Numbered from the stretch's first letter, positions 29,202-37,876 are shown. The stretch: DNA of 64,000 nucleotides from Novosphingobium sp. NDB2Meth1 (GCF_900117425.1 NZ_FPEH01000011.1:372001-436000), one strand, 5' to 3'. A program made the numbers and translations. The notes: a model not told the origin generated them from the letters alone.

Positions 29202-29308
29202 CCGTTCGTGTCGAGCGAAGTCGAGACACCGCGCGCAAGTGTCTCGACTTCCGGCCATAAAGGCCGGAAGTTTATCCCGAGCGAAGGCGAGGGGCTCGAC
29301 ACGAACGG
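29202..29308. repeat. Nested multi-hairpin repeat upstream of the permease
   Basis: Three stems are visible: outer CCGTTCGTGTCGAGC (29202-29216) with GCTCGACACGAACGG (29294-29308), middle GTCGAGACAC (29220-29229) with GTGTCTCGAC (29239-29248), and inner ACTTCCGGCC (29247-29256) with GGCCGGAAGT (29262-29271). GTCGAGCGAAGTCGAGACA-type sequence is typical of dispersed bacterial repeats. It ends about 25 bp before the permease start. Confidence 0.7.
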
Positions 29309-29333
29309 GGGGGGGAGCGAGATTGGAGCATTG

Positions 29334-30623
29334 ATGAGCAAGCAGCCGCGCGGCCTCAATTTCTGGATGGTGCTGGCGCTGTGCGTGGGCAACATGGTCG
29401 GCTCCGGCATCTATCTGCTGCCTTCGACACTGGCGCCCCTGGGCACGAACCAGTTGCTCGGCTGGATGGTGACCATCGCGGGGGCGACAGCACTCGCCGC
29501 CGCGTTTGCCCGGATGGGCGCGCGGCTGCCCGGATCGGGCGGGCCTTATGCCTATGTGCAGGCCGCGTTCGGGCCGTTTGCCGGGTTCGTCGCGGCGTGG
29601 AGCTACTGGGTGCTGCTGTGGAGCGGCAACGGCGCGATTGCCGTCGCGGTCGTCAGCAATCTCAGCCTGGTCGTGCCGTGGATCGGCAAAACCCCCGGCG
29701 TGCCTGCCCTGCTTGCGGTCGCCTGCGTCTGGGGCATGACCGCGATCAACATTCGCGGCGTGCGCGCCGCCGGCGCTTTCTCGGTGGTGACGACGGCGCT
29801 AAAGCTGCTGCCGCTGGTGCTGCTGATCGGGCTCGCGCTATGGTTCGCGCTGAACGGAACCCCGCGCGTGGTGCAGCCGCCGGTTTCCATCGCGCCGGGC
29901 GCCATCGCGACCGCGGCCGGGCTGACGTTCTGGGGCTTCCTCGGCCTTGAATCCGCGACCGTCCCGGCCGGCAAAGTGGAGAATGCCGCGCGCGTCGTGC
30001 CGCTGGCCACCATCATCGGCGTGGTGCTGACGGGCGCGGTCTATTTCGGCATCAGCCTTGCGTTCTGGGCCTATATGCCCGCCGATCAGGCCGCCGCCTC
30101 CCCCGCCCCGGTCGCCGATTTCCTCGGCCGGACCTTCGGCGGCAACATGGCCTCGGTCGTCGCCGTGTTCGCCGCGATCAGCGCATTCGGCACGCTCAAC
30201 GGCTTCATCCTCCTCCAGGGCGAGATGCCGCAGGCCATGGCGCGCGGCGGCGTCTTTCCGCAATGGTTCGCCGCAGACGGGAAGCGCGGCACGCCGGTGC
30301 GCGCGCACGTCGTCTCCTCGCTGCTGCTGACGGCAGTGACCTTGCTCAACTACGGGCGCGGCCTTGGCGACCTGTTCCAGTTCATTGCCTCGGTCAGCCT
30401 TGCCGCCGGGATGCTCGCCTATTTCATGAGCATGATGGCCGCCATCCGCCTGCTGCCCGAAGAGCGCGGCCTGATCCTGCTCGCGCTGGGCGGCGCCGCG
30501 TTCATCGGCTGGGCGACATGGGGCCTCGGCGCCAGCGCGGTGGGCTATGGCCTTGGCCTCGTGGCGCTCGGCGTGCCGGTGTACCTCGCAGTGCGGCGCG
30601 GGCAGGAAGCCGCCCTGGCATGA
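29334..30623 (+). CDS. APC-superfamily amino acid/polyamine transporter
   Basis: 429 residues with about 12 TM helices. TM1 carries the substrate-binding motif LCVGNMVGSGIYLLPS, and TM6 reads LTFWGFLGLESATVPAGKVENAARVVP, the typical GLE-sATvPA sequence of basic amino acid or antiporter members (YjdE/AdiC-like). The start at 29334 has GGAG 6 nt upstream; the open frame further upstream is the repeat element. It overlaps the next small gene by 4 bp. The amino acid transported cannot be read from sequence. Confidence 0.85.
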   Translation: MSKQPRGLNFWMVLALCVGNMVGSGIYLLPSTLAPLGTNQLLGWMVTIAGATALAAAFARMGARLPGSGGPYAYVQAAFGPFAGFVAAWSYWVLLWSGNGAIAVAVVSNLSLVVPWIGKTPGVPALLAVACVWGMTAINIRGVRAAGAFSVVTTALKLLPLVLLIGLALWFALNGTPRVVQPPVSIAPGAIATAAGLTFWGFLGLESATVPAGKVENAARVVPLATIIGVVLTGAVYFGISLAFWAYMPADQAAASPAPVADFLGRTFGGNMASVVAVFAAISAFGTLNGFILLQGEMPQAMARGGVFPQWFAADGKRGTPVRAHVVSSLLLTAVTLLNYGRGLGDLFQFIASVSLAAGMLAYFMSMMAAIRLLPEERGLILLALGGAAFIGWATWGLGASAVGYGLGLVALGVPVYLAVRRGQEAALA

Positions 30624-30805
30624 AGCCGCGCTGGTGGAAGCGGCTCTGGCTGCGCTATCTGTTCTATTGCAAGCAGCACAGGATCATCGCTGGCACGATC
30701 ACGCTGTGGGTCCTGTGGGTGATCCTGCAGATCGGCTGGCAGTTGCTGCCCATCGTGCTGGAGTTCCTGGTCGACTTTGTCGTGTCGCTGTTTGCAGCAC
30801 TGTAG
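30620..30805 (+). CDS. 61-residue single-pass membrane protein coupled to the permease
   Basis: ATG at 30620 overlaps the permease stop (ATGA). A basic N-terminus (MKPRWWKRLWLRYLFYCKQHR) is followed by one or two hydrophobic segments (IIAGTITLWVLWVILQIGW and LLPIVLEFLVDFVVSLF). Positive-inside rule puts the N-terminus in the cytoplasm. The overlap suggests translational coupling and a role with the permease, perhaps as a small accessory subunit; inferred. No known family recognised. Confidence 0.6.
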   Translation: MKPRWWKRLWLRYLFYCKQHRIIAGTITLWVLWVILQIGWQLLPIVLEFLVDFVVSLFAAL

Positions 30806-30812
30806 CCCGATT

Positions 30813-30893
30813 CCCCCTCCACCACCCGCTGCGCGGGCGGTCCCCCTCCCCATTTGTGCTGCGCAAAAATGGGGAGGGCCAATCCTGCCCTCC
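30813..30893. repeat. GC-rich inverted repeat of the CCTCCCCATTT family, copy 2
   Basis: CCACCCGCtgcGCGGGcGG is followed by CCCTCCCCATTTgTGCTgCGC and AAAAATGGGGAGGG (30845-30887 region). The CATTT-TGCT-CGC-AAAAATGG core is shared with 17541-17565. It lies between the small membrane protein gene and tauE, which end towards each other. Confidence 0.7.
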
Positions 30894-30903
30894 CAAGGGT
30901 TCC

Positions 30904-31761
30904 TTACTGCTTCCACCCCGCCCACGCCGAGCGCGCCATGACGGCAGCGGCATAGTAGACCACGCCGATCACCAGCCAGCGCAGCATGGCGACGTCCATG
31001 TTCTTGACCACGAAGGCCGCCACCAGCACCGCCGGGATGCCGCCGAGGATAATGCCCGTCACCACGCGCAAGTCGATCTCGCCGATGCGGATGTGGCTGA
31101 TACTGGCCGCCGCCCCCGCGATGGCGGAGCTGCCTGCGATGACAGGGAAGGCATAGCGCGGGTCCATTCCCATCAGGCTGAACATGATCAGCGTCGGCGC
31201 CGAATTGCCCACGCCGAAATTGACCAGCACGCCCAGCGCGAAGTTTGCCGCAATCGCCACGAGCATCCACGGCAGCGAGAGAGTGGACGCGCTCCCGCCG
31301 CCCGGCATCAGGTGGAGGTTGATGAGGACAAAGATGCTCGCCGCGATCAGCAGGCCGACCGCGACCGTCGTCTGCACCAGCCAGACCTGCGCGCGCGAGA
31401 CCAGCGGCGCGCCGATCAGGGCGCCCGCCAGCAGCGCGAGAATGCAGCCGACGAGCAGCGCCGGATCGATCTTGCCGCCAAGCAGCAGGAAGAAAATGAA
31501 CGCCTGCACCATCGAAGGTCCGGTGTGGCCAACCAGCAGGGTGGAGGGGATCAGCCGGTCCGGCACCATCTTGCGGAACTTGATCCAAGCGGTGGAGGGC
31601 GCGAACGAGCCGATCCCGAGCGTGTCGAAGAAGTTGGTCACTGCCCCCAGCAGCAGGGCCTCCGGCCGAGGCGCCACCCGCTGCACGATCGCCGCGCGCA
31701 GTACCGCGGCGGCATAGCCGAGCGTTCCCAGCCCCAGCAGGATCAACAGCGCTGTCAGCAT
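30904..31761 (-). CDS. TauE/SafE family membrane anion transporter
   Basis: 285 residues with about 8 TM segments. Typical duplicated TauE layout: LLLGAVTNFFDTLGIGSFAP in the first half and ALGVLVNFGVGNSAPTLIMFSLMGMDPRYAFPVIAGSSA in the second, with the conserved internal GGIPAVLVAAFVV near the end. Members export sulfite, sulfoacetate or other organic anions. It is 61 bp downstream of the PYROXD2-like gene on the same strand, so it may export a product of that pathway; inferred. Confidence 0.82.
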   Translation of the reverse strand: MLTALLILLGLGTLGYAAAVLRAAIVQRVAPRPEALLLGAVTNFFDTLGIGSFAPSTAWIKFRKMVPDRLIPSTLLVGHTGPSMVQAFIFFLLLGGKIDPALLVGCILALLAGALIGAPLVSRAQVWLVQTTVAVGLLIAASIFVLINLHLMPGGGSASTLSLPWMLVAIAANFALGVLVNFGVGNSAPTLIMFSLMGMDPRYAFPVIAGSSAIAGAAASISHIRIGEIDLRVVTGIILGGIPAVLVAAFVVKNMDVAMLRWLVIGVVYYAAAVMARSAWAGWKQ

Positions 31762-31822
31762 TCACGTCCCCCCTTGCCCCTTGTGGGAGAGGCTAGAGGA
31801 AACGCTTCAAGCTGCAATGCCC

Positions 31823-33427
31823 TTAACGTCCGCGGTGGAGCACCTTCCACAGCGTGCCGCGATCGCGGATGATTTCCGCCGCCGCGTTGTGTCCCGGCGC
31901 GCCGGTCACGCCGCCGCCCGGATGCGTGCCCGAACCGCACATGTAGAGCCCCTTGATCGGCGAGCGATAGTCGCCATGCCCCAGCACCGGCCGCGCGGCC
32001 CAGAGCTGATCGAGCCCCATGTTGCCGTGGAAGATGTCGCCGCCGATGAGGCCGAACTTGCGTTCCAGATCGAGCGGCGAGTGGATTTGCCGCGCGATGA
32101 CTGCTTGCTTGAAATTGGGCGCATGGTCGTTGACGGTGTCGATGATGAGGTCCGCCACCTTCTCGCGGTGCTTGTCCCAATCGACCTTGGGATCGAACTG
32201 CTGGCAGAACAGGCTGGCGACATGCTGGCCCGGAGGCGCGAGGCTGTCGTCGATGGTGGAGGGCAGCTTGATCTCGATGATCGGCTTCTTCGACCAGCCG
32301 CCCGTCTGCGCATCGATGAAGGCCTGGTCCATGTAGTCCATGCCCGGCGCGATGATGATGCCGGCAGTGTGGTGCTCGGCCTTCTCCTTGCCGGGGAGCA
32401 CGGTGAAGTCCGGCAGTTCGGAGAGCGCGACGTTCATGCGGAACGTGCCCGAGCCGGTCTTGTAGTTCTTGATGCGGCGGTTGAAATCCGCGTCGAGGTC
32501 GCTGGAATTGACAAGCTGGCGGAAGAGCAGCGCGGGGCCGACGTTGGCGGCGATGGTCGGCGCATAAAGCTCCTCGCCGCTGACCAGCTTCACGCCTTCC
32601 GCCTTGCCGTTGTTGACGAGCACCTTGGCAACCGGGGCTTCGAGGCTGATCTCGACGCCATATTCGGCGCAGGCGCGGGCCATCGCCTGCGTGATCGCGC
32701 CCATGCCGCCGACCGAGTGGCCCCAGGCGCCGAACTTGCCGTTCACTTCGCCGAACACGTGGTGGAGCAGCACATAGGCCGAGCCGGGGGTCGAAACGCC
32801 CGCATAGTTGCCGACGACGGCATCGAACCCGAACGCCGTGCGCACGTAGTCATGCTCGAACCAGCCTTCGAGGAAATCGCGCGCCGACTTGGTGAAGATA
32901 TCGAGCAGATCGCGCTGCACCTCAAGGCCAAGGCCGGCAATCGGCCAGCCCTGCTGCGCGGCGGCCAGCAGCGAGCGGACACCGCCGCCGACATTGGGCG
33001 GGCACTTCAGCGCGATGTCGCGCAGCACTTGCGCCACTTTCTCAAGCGCGGCGTCGTAGTGCTTGTAGGTGTCCGCGTCCTTCTGGCTGAAGCGCGCGAA
33101 TTCCGCCTCGGTGCGACCCGCCCCGCCGCCGAGCTTCAGATAGTCGTTCTCGAACGGGAAGAAGTTGCTGATCGTGCGCTCGATGATGCGAAAGCCGCGC
33201 TCGTGCAGCTTCATGTCGGCGATCACCTTGGGGCGCAGCAGGCTGACGGTGTAGCTCGCGGTCGAGTTGCGGAAGCCGGGATGGAACTCCTCGGTGACGC
33301 AGGCCCCGCCGACAATGTCGCGCCGCTCCAGCACGCGCACTTTCATGCCGGCGCGGGCGAGATAGAAGGCGCAGGTGAGGCCGTTGTGGCCGCCGCCGAT
33401 GATGATCGCGTCGTAGCGGTTGGACAT
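31823..33427 (-). CDS. Phytoene-dehydrogenase-like FAD oxidoreductase (PYROXD2/CrtI superfamily)
   Basis: 534 residues from MSNRYDAIIIGGGHNGLTCAFYLARAG. The N-terminal Rossmann motif GGGHNGLxxA and ERRDIVGGACVTEE are those of the CrtI/PYROXD2 group, and the C-terminal FAD motif GLYMCGSGTHPGGGVTGAPGHNAAAEI is complete. No other carotenoid gene is near, so phytoene is unlikely to be the substrate. It lies between the Rieske oxygenase and tauE on the same strand, which suggests a shared oxidative catabolic pathway. Function beyond oxidoreductase is not known. Confidence 0.82.
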   Translation of the reverse strand: MSNRYDAIIIGGGHNGLTCAFYLARAGMKVRVLERRDIVGGACVTEEFHPGFRNSTASYTVSLLRPKVIADMKLHERGFRIIERTISNFFPFENDYLKLGGGAGRTEAEFARFSQKDADTYKHYDAALEKVAQVLRDIALKCPPNVGGGVRSLLAAAQQGWPIAGLGLEVQRDLLDIFTKSARDFLEGWFEHDYVRTAFGFDAVVGNYAGVSTPGSAYVLLHHVFGEVNGKFGAWGHSVGGMGAITQAMARACAEYGVEISLEAPVAKVLVNNGKAEGVKLVSGEELYAPTIAANVGPALLFRQLVNSSDLDADFNRRIKNYKTGSGTFRMNVALSELPDFTVLPGKEKAEHHTAGIIIAPGMDYMDQAFIDAQTGGWSKKPIIEIKLPSTIDDSLAPPGQHVASLFCQQFDPKVDWDKHREKVADLIIDTVNDHAPNFKQAVIARQIHSPLDLERKFGLIGGDIFHGNMGLDQLWAARPVLGHGDYRSPIKGLYMCGSGTHPGGGVTGAPGHNAAAEIIRDRGTLWKVLHRGR

Positions 33428-33463
33428 TGGATTTCTTCCCTTTTTTGCCGCAAGGTGGGATGA

Positions 33464-33553
33464 CCCACCCCCGACCCCTCCCGCATGCGGGAGGGGAGTT
33501 ATACCTTGTGCCTTCCTCCCCCCTCCCGCTTGCGGGAGGGGTTGGGCTTGGGC
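33464..33553. repeat. Twin hairpin repeat (CCCACCCCCGACCCCTCCCGC family), copy 1
   Basis: CCCCTCCCGCatGCGGGAGGGG and CCCCTCCCGCttGCGGGAGGGG are two perfect 10-bp-arm hairpins about 30 bp apart, with CCCACCCCCGA and TTGGGCTTGGGCC at the ends. A second copy of the same layout is at 36899-36988. It fills the gap between the Rieske and PYROXD2-like genes. Confidence 0.75.
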
Positions 33554-33555
33554 CT

Positions 33556-34734
33556 TTACTGTTTGCTCCACCCCGCCGGCGGTGCTTTGTGCAGCCGCGC
33601 TTCCGGGGTCAGCGCGCGGATCTTGCGCGCGAAGCTGCGCAGGCAGACCTCGCTCTTGCCGATGGGCCCCGCGCCATAGGTCTGCGAATTCATGCCCTGC
33701 TGCACGCGCTCGATCAGCCAGGTGTCTTCCTTGTTGACCACGCGGTTGATGCGCCAGTTGGCATAGCGCACCAGCTTCATCGTCCTGCTGTCGTCCGGCA
33801 GCGCATAGGCCATCTCGCGCAGCAGGCAGGTGGTCGGGCTGATCGGCAGCCACTGCATGAAATCGATCTGATCGGCATAGATATCGAACGCCATGTTCGG
33901 CCAGAGCTTGAAGTAGAGCCAGCGGCGGCGGTTCTCCTCCGGCAGCTCCTCCACATGGGGCAGATGCGCCTGATAGAAGCGTTCCCAGAAATTGGCGCTC
34001 GGCTTGTCGACAAGATCGCCCTTGAGCCGGTCGACCCAGTCATCCGCCTGAATTTCATAGGACTTCCCGAAAATGCGGGTCAGCCCATCATGCGCAACGG
34101 GGATATGCAGGTTGTCCGAATAGTTGTCGCCGACGTTCTTCCAGTTCACATCGCGCGGGCGCAGGCGCATCTTGCCCATCGGCTGCATGTCCTCGAACCG
34201 GTAGGGAGCGATTTCGGCCTCATGCGGGGCCATCATCTCACCCACAGTCGGGAACACGCCGGGCTTGAGGCAGACCCAGACGAAGCCGCGCCACACCTCG
34301 AGCGCGACGGGGGCGAGGCCGTTTTCCTCCAGCTTGAGAGCGGGATAGTCGCTCTTCATCGGAACCCCGGTGAGGCGCCCGTCGGTCTCGTAGACCCACG
34401 CGTGGTAGGGGCAGACGAGCTTCTTCGCGCAGCCCGCGGTGCCTTCCACCAGCCGCATCGCGCGGTGGCGGCACACGTTGGTGAAGGCGCGCACTTGCCC
34501 ATCATCGCCGCGCATGACGATCACGCTTTCGCCGATGTAGTCGATCGTGCGCCAGTCGCCCGCGTTGGGAATTTCGTTCACATGGCAGACGATCTGCCAC
34601 GAAGGGCGGATCACCCGCTCCATCTCAAGCGCATGATATTCGGGATCGGTGTAGAGCCAGCCCGGCAGGCTCCAGTCCGCATCGGGATCGTGCTCGCTGG
34701 CGCTGCAGGCCGCGATGGCGGATTGGTGGCCCAT
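33556..34734 (-). CDS. Rieske non-heme iron oxygenase, alpha subunit
   Basis: 392 residues from MGHQSAIAAC, with GGAG 7 nt upstream. The Rieske centre has C88xH90 (CRHRAM) and C108xxH111 (CPYHAW). The catalytic iron site is in DNYSDNLHIPVAHDG (H210 and H215). Overall text (DPEYHALEMERVIRPSWQIVCHVNEIPNAGDW) is like the group that includes glycine-betaine, stachydrine and carnitine-type demethylating oxygenases as well as ring hydroxylases, so demethylation is as likely as ring attack. No reductase or ferredoxin is in the cluster. Divergent from a TetR gene with a clear operator between. Confidence 0.85.
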   Translation of the reverse strand: MGHQSAIAACSASEHDPDADWSLPGWLYTDPEYHALEMERVIRPSWQIVCHVNEIPNAGDWRTIDYIGESVIVMRGDDGQVRAFTNVCRHRAMRLVEGTAGCAKKLVCPYHAWVYETDGRLTGVPMKSDYPALKLEENGLAPVALEVWRGFVWVCLKPGVFPTVGEMMAPHEAEIAPYRFEDMQPMGKMRLRPRDVNWKNVGDNYSDNLHIPVAHDGLTRIFGKSYEIQADDWVDRLKGDLVDKPSANFWERFYQAHLPHVEELPEENRRRWLYFKLWPNMAFDIYADQIDFMQWLPISPTTCLLREMAYALPDDSRTMKLVRYANWRINRVVNKEDTWLIERVQQGMNSQTYGAGPIGKSEVCLRSFARKIRALTPEARLHKAPPAGWSKQ

Positions 34735-34754
34735 ACCGAATCTCCGAAAAAAGC

Positions 34755-34776
34755 TTGTTGGACGAACGTACAACAA
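34755..34776. promoter_or_regulatory. TetR-type operator palindrome between the Rieske and tetR genes
   Basis: A 22-bp dyad TTGTTG-N-ACG-NN-CGT-N-CAACAA lies midway between the divergent Rieske (start 34734) and tetR (start 34794) genes, only 20 bp from each. This position would let one dimer pair repress both promoters. Confidence 0.7.
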
Positions 34777-34793
34777 CGGCTAGGATAAGCAAG

Positions 34794-35429
34794 ATGAAAC
34801 CGCCCTCCGCTCACCAGCCCGCCTTCCGCCGTCAGGAGCCCGACGCGCGCCGGCTCGCGCTGATCGAGGCCTGCGCGCGCGTGCTGGCGCGGCTCGGCGC
34901 GGCCGGCGCCAGCGTGCGGGCGATTGCGGTGGAGGCGGGTGTATCGCCGGGCCTCGTCAGCCATTATTTCAGCGGAATCGAAGCGCTTGTCGCGGCGACT
35001 TACGATCACGTCGAAGCGGTGGTTGCCGAAACCATCGACCGCGCGGTGGAAGCCGCCGGACCCGATCCGCGCGCGCGGCTCGATGCCTTCGTGACGACGA
35101 CGTTCGCGCCGACCATCGCGGACCGGCAGCTGCTCGCCACGTGGATCGCGTTCTGGAGCCTCGTCACCGCGCGGCCCGCCATCGCTGCGCAGCATGACGA
35201 GCAATATGCCGGTTCGCGCGCCAGGCTCGAAGCGCTGCTCGGCGCCTGCGGCATGCCCGAGGCCGAACGGCGGCGCGCGGCGATCGCCGTCACCGCGCTG
35301 CTCGACGGCCTCTGGCTCGAACTCTGCCTCTCGCCCGGCTGCTTCAGCGCCGAGGAAGCGGGCGACATCGCGCGCCGCTTCCTCGATACGCTTATTTCGA
35401 CCAGACCGTTTACTTTGAAAGGTCGGTGA
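34794..35429 (+). CDS. TetR family transcriptional regulator (BetI-like)
   Basis: 211 residues from MKPPSAHQPAFRRQEPDARR, with AGGATAAG upstream. The N-terminal HTH is RLALIEACARVLARLGAAGASVRAIAVEAGVSPGLVSHYFSGIEALVAATY. The C-terminal half has LDAFVTTTFAPTIADRQLLATWIAFWSLVTARPAI and ALLDGLWLELCLSPG, as in BetI (TetR_C_6). BetI-like repressors respond to choline-type or other small ligands. It is divergent from the Rieske gene and overlaps the 3' end of the M20 peptidase gene by 20 bp tail to tail. Autoregulation through the 34755-34776 palindrome is inferred. Confidence 0.88.
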   Translation: MKPPSAHQPAFRRQEPDARRLALIEACARVLARLGAAGASVRAIAVEAGVSPGLVSHYFSGIEALVAATYDHVEAVVAETIDRAVEAAGPDPRARLDAFVTTTFAPTIADRQLLATWIAFWSLVTARPAIAAQHDEQYAGSRARLEALLGACGMPEAERRRAAIAVTALLDGLWLELCLSPGCFSAEEAGDIARRFLDTLISTRPFTLKGR

Positions 35430-36813
35430 GCAGGCTCAGGTAATAGGTCACGCCGGGGCGGATGTTCTCAAGCCGCACGCGCTCATTGAGGCCATGCGAG
35501 AATTCCTCGCTGTCCTTGGTGAACACCGGGCTCGCGCCATAGGCCGGGATGCCGAGGCGGCGGTAGTACATGCTGTCCGACGCGCCCGAGCTCTGCGAGG
35601 GGACCACCGCGATGTCCTTGCCCCAGGCCTTGCGGATCGCCTTGGTCGAAGCGGCGACGAAATCGGGGCGCATCGGCGAAGCGTCGGTCTCGAATGACCC
35701 CTCGCTGACGTCGGTGATCTTCACCTCGGGCTGGCCGACCACCTTGAGCAGCTGCTCCATGATCTCGGCGCGGCTGTGGCCGGGGAAGATGCGGCAATTG
35801 ATGTAGGCCGTGGCGCGCTGCGGCAGCGCGTTCAGCGCGTGGCCCGCATCCGCCATCGTCGGCACGCAAGTGGTGCCGACCTTGCCGACCATCGCCGGAT
35901 TGGCGCGCAGCACGGCAATCGCGTCCGCATCCGCCGGGTTGACCGAGAAGGCCCGCATCGCCGCGGCCGTCCCGGGATCGGCCTCGAACGGCGCGGCCTG
36001 CGTGAAATAGGCCTTGGTCAGCGGGTTCTGCTCGGCGGGAAACTTGTAGGCACCGATCTTCACCAGCGCCGAGGCGAGCTGGACGATGGCGTTTTCCGGG
36101 CGCGGCGCCGAACTGTGCCCGCCGGGGTTGGTGACCTCGACCTTGAAATCGCCGTAGGTCTTCTCGGCGCCGTCCCACACCCAGTAGAGCGGCTTGCCCG
36201 CCACTTCCTCCAGCTTGCCGCCGCCCGCATCGGCATTGATCACCAGTTCCGCGTTCTTGAGCTTGTCGGCGATGAGCCCGGTCGTCTTCATCACCGTTTC
36301 CTCGTCGCCCGAGAACTCGATGACGATCGTGCGGCGCGGCTTGTAGCCCGACTTGCGCAGCTCGATCAGCGAGGACAGCGCCAGCGCGCCGCCGAACTTC
36401 ATGTCGGTCGCGCCCCGGCCATAGAGAATGCCGTTCTCGACCACCGGGGTGAACGGATCGCGCTGCCAGTCCGCAGGCTTGGCCTCGACCACGTCCATAT
36501 GGCCCGAGATCACCAGCGGCTTGAGCTTGGGATCGCTGCCGGTCCATGTCGCGATGATATAGGCGGTGTCGTCGACCGGCGTGATCTCGATATCCCCCTC
36601 GGCCCAGCCCGCCGCCAGCAGCGCCTGCTTGTAGAGCTTGGCGACGTCGATGGTCCGGTTGTTCTCCCCGCGCACCGAGCGGATCGCGATGGACTTGGTG
36701 GCCAGATCGAGAACCTGCGCTTCAGCGGCCGGATAAGCGGCAGGCGCAGCGGCCAGCACCGGCAGCGGGGCAATAGCGAGGACAGACAGCGCAGCGAGAC
36801 GGAATGGGGACAT
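35410..36813 (-). CDS. Exported M20 family metallopeptidase
   Basis: 467 residues. Signal peptide (FRLAALSVLAIAPLPVLAAAP), then the dizinc peptidase domain: GHMDVVEA (His and catalytic Asp), YGRGATDMKFG (bridging Asp), EFSGDEET (catalytic Glu-Glu) and, at the C-terminus, EFSHGLNERV (His ligand). The lid/dimerisation domain is in the middle (GGHSSAPRPENA). Probably a periplasmic carboxypeptidase or dipeptidase; substrate unknown. Stands alone, downstream of a GC-rich repeat. Confidence 0.88.
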   Translation of the reverse strand: MSPFRLAALSVLAIAPLPVLAAAPAAYPAAEAQVLDLATKSIAIRSVRGENNRTIDVAKLYKQALLAAGWAEGDIEITPVDDTAYIIATWTGSDPKLKPLVISGHMDVVEAKPADWQRDPFTPVVENGILYGRGATDMKFGGALALSSLIELRKSGYKPRRTIVIEFSGDEETVMKTTGLIADKLKNAELVINADAGGGKLEEVAGKPLYWVWDGAEKTYGDFKVEVTNPGGHSSAPRPENAIVQLASALVKIGAYKFPAEQNPLTKAYFTQAAPFEADPGTAAAMRAFSVNPADADAIAVLRANPAMVGKVGTTCVPTMADAGHALNALPQRATAYINCRIFPGHSRAEIMEQLLKVVGQPEVKITDVSEGSFETDASPMRPDFVAASTKAIRKAWGKDIAVVPSQSSGASDSMYYRRLGIPAYGASPVFTKDSEEFSHGLNERVRLENIRPGVTYYLSLLTDLSK

Positions 36814-36898
36814 GGCGTTACGGGACTCCTGATGTCCCTCGACGCTGGCGGGCTATGTTGCAGCGCGCAAGATGTTTTCTTGATAGCCTCGCGCGCTG

Positions 36899-36988
36899 GC
36901 CCACCCCAAACCCCTCCCGCTTGCGGGAGGGGCTTAAACGCCGCGCTTAGTCTCCCCTCCCGCCTGCGGGAGGGGTCGGGGGTGGGCC
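36899..36988. repeat. Twin hairpin repeat (CCCACCCCCGACCCCTCCCGC family), copy 2
   Basis: CCCCTCCCGCttGCGGGAGGGG and CCCTCCCGCctGCGGGAGGG hairpins sit between GGCCCACCCCAAA and GGTCGGGGGTGGGCC ends, which also pair with each other. Same layout as 33464-33553. It occupies half of the 196-bp gap between the M20 peptidase and the feruloyl-CoA hydratase genes. Confidence 0.75.
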
Positions 36989-37009
36989 TTCCAAAAGCGG
37001 TGGGCCCCC

Positions 37010-37876
37010 TCAGCGCTCCACCTTGCTCGCGTCGAACGTGCCGAGCCCCGGCTTGAAGCTCTTTTCGTCGAGGAACTGGCGGGTCGCTTCCTTGCGCGCA
37101 GCCGCACCGCCGAAGCTGTGCAGCGCTTCCTGCGCGCGGATCTGGTAGTCGAGCGCGTTGTCGTAGGTCATGTCGACCATGCGGCGCATCGTCCACTTGG
37201 TGGCGCGCAGCGCGTGCGTGTCCTTCTTCTTGAGGACATTGGCGATTTCCAGGACGCGCGCGCGCAGCTTGTCCGCCGGCACCGCTTCGGTCACCAGTCC
37301 CTGTTCCTCGGCCTGCTTGCCGGAGAGGTTCTCGCCCATCATCGCGTGGTACATCGCCTTGCGGAACGGCATCAGCTCCTGCGCAACCTTGCTGGCGCCG
37401 CCGCCGGGGAGGATGCCCCAATTGATCTCGGAAAGCCCGAACTGCGCGTCCTCCGCTGCAATCGCGATGTCGCAGCCGAACAGCGGGCCATAGCCGCCGC
37501 CGAAGCACCAGCCATTGATCATCGCGATCGTCGGCTTCTCATACCAGCGCAGCCGCTCGAACCAGCCGTAGCTCTCGCGCTGCGACTTGCGCACGGCCCA
37601 GAGGCCCTGCGCCTCGGTCTCGCGGAAGTATTCCTTGAGGTCCATGCCCGCGGTCCAGGCTTCGCCCTCACCGGTCAGCACCAGCACCTTCACGTCCTCG
37701 CGGAACTCGAGCTCTTCCAGCACCGCCTTCATGCGGCGGTTGAGCTTGGGGCTCATGCAGTTGCGCTTCTCCGGCCGGTTGAACGCCACCCAGGCGATGC
37801 CATCCTCGACGCAGAAGGCAACGGTGTCCTCCTCGGCGCGTTCCGGCTTGGGGGCAATCGGGGTCTGGTCGGTCAC
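37010..37876 (-). CDS. Feruloyl-CoA (hydroxycinnamoyl-CoA) hydratase-lyase
   Basis: 288 residues. It hydrates feruloyl-CoA or p-coumaroyl-CoA and cleaves the product to vanillin or 4-hydroxybenzaldehyde plus acetyl-CoA. It belongs to the crotonase fold with the Ech/FerB hallmarks RPEKRNCMSPKLNRRM, LTGEGEAWTAGMDLKEYFRE, PTIAMINGWCFGGGYGPL and LSEINWGILPGG (catalytic Glu), plus RQFLDEKSFKPGLGTF at the end. The start is GTG at 37876 with AGAGGA 7 nt upstream. In SYK-6 ferB sits with ferA; here no CoA ligase or vanillin dehydrogenase is adjacent. Confidence 0.88.
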   Translation of the reverse strand: MTDQTPIAPKPERAEEDTVAFCVEDGIAWVAFNRPEKRNCMSPKLNRRMKAVLEELEFREDVKVLVLTGEGEAWTAGMDLKEYFRETEAQGLWAVRKSQRESYGWFERLRWYEKPTIAMINGWCFGGGYGPLFGCDIAIAAEDAQFGLSEINWGILPGGGASKVAQELMPFRKAMYHAMMGENLSGKQAEEQGLVTEAVPADKLRARVLEIANVLKKKDTHALRATKWTMRRMVDMTYDNALDYQIRAQEALHSFGGAAARKEATRQFLDEKSFKPGLGTFDASKVER

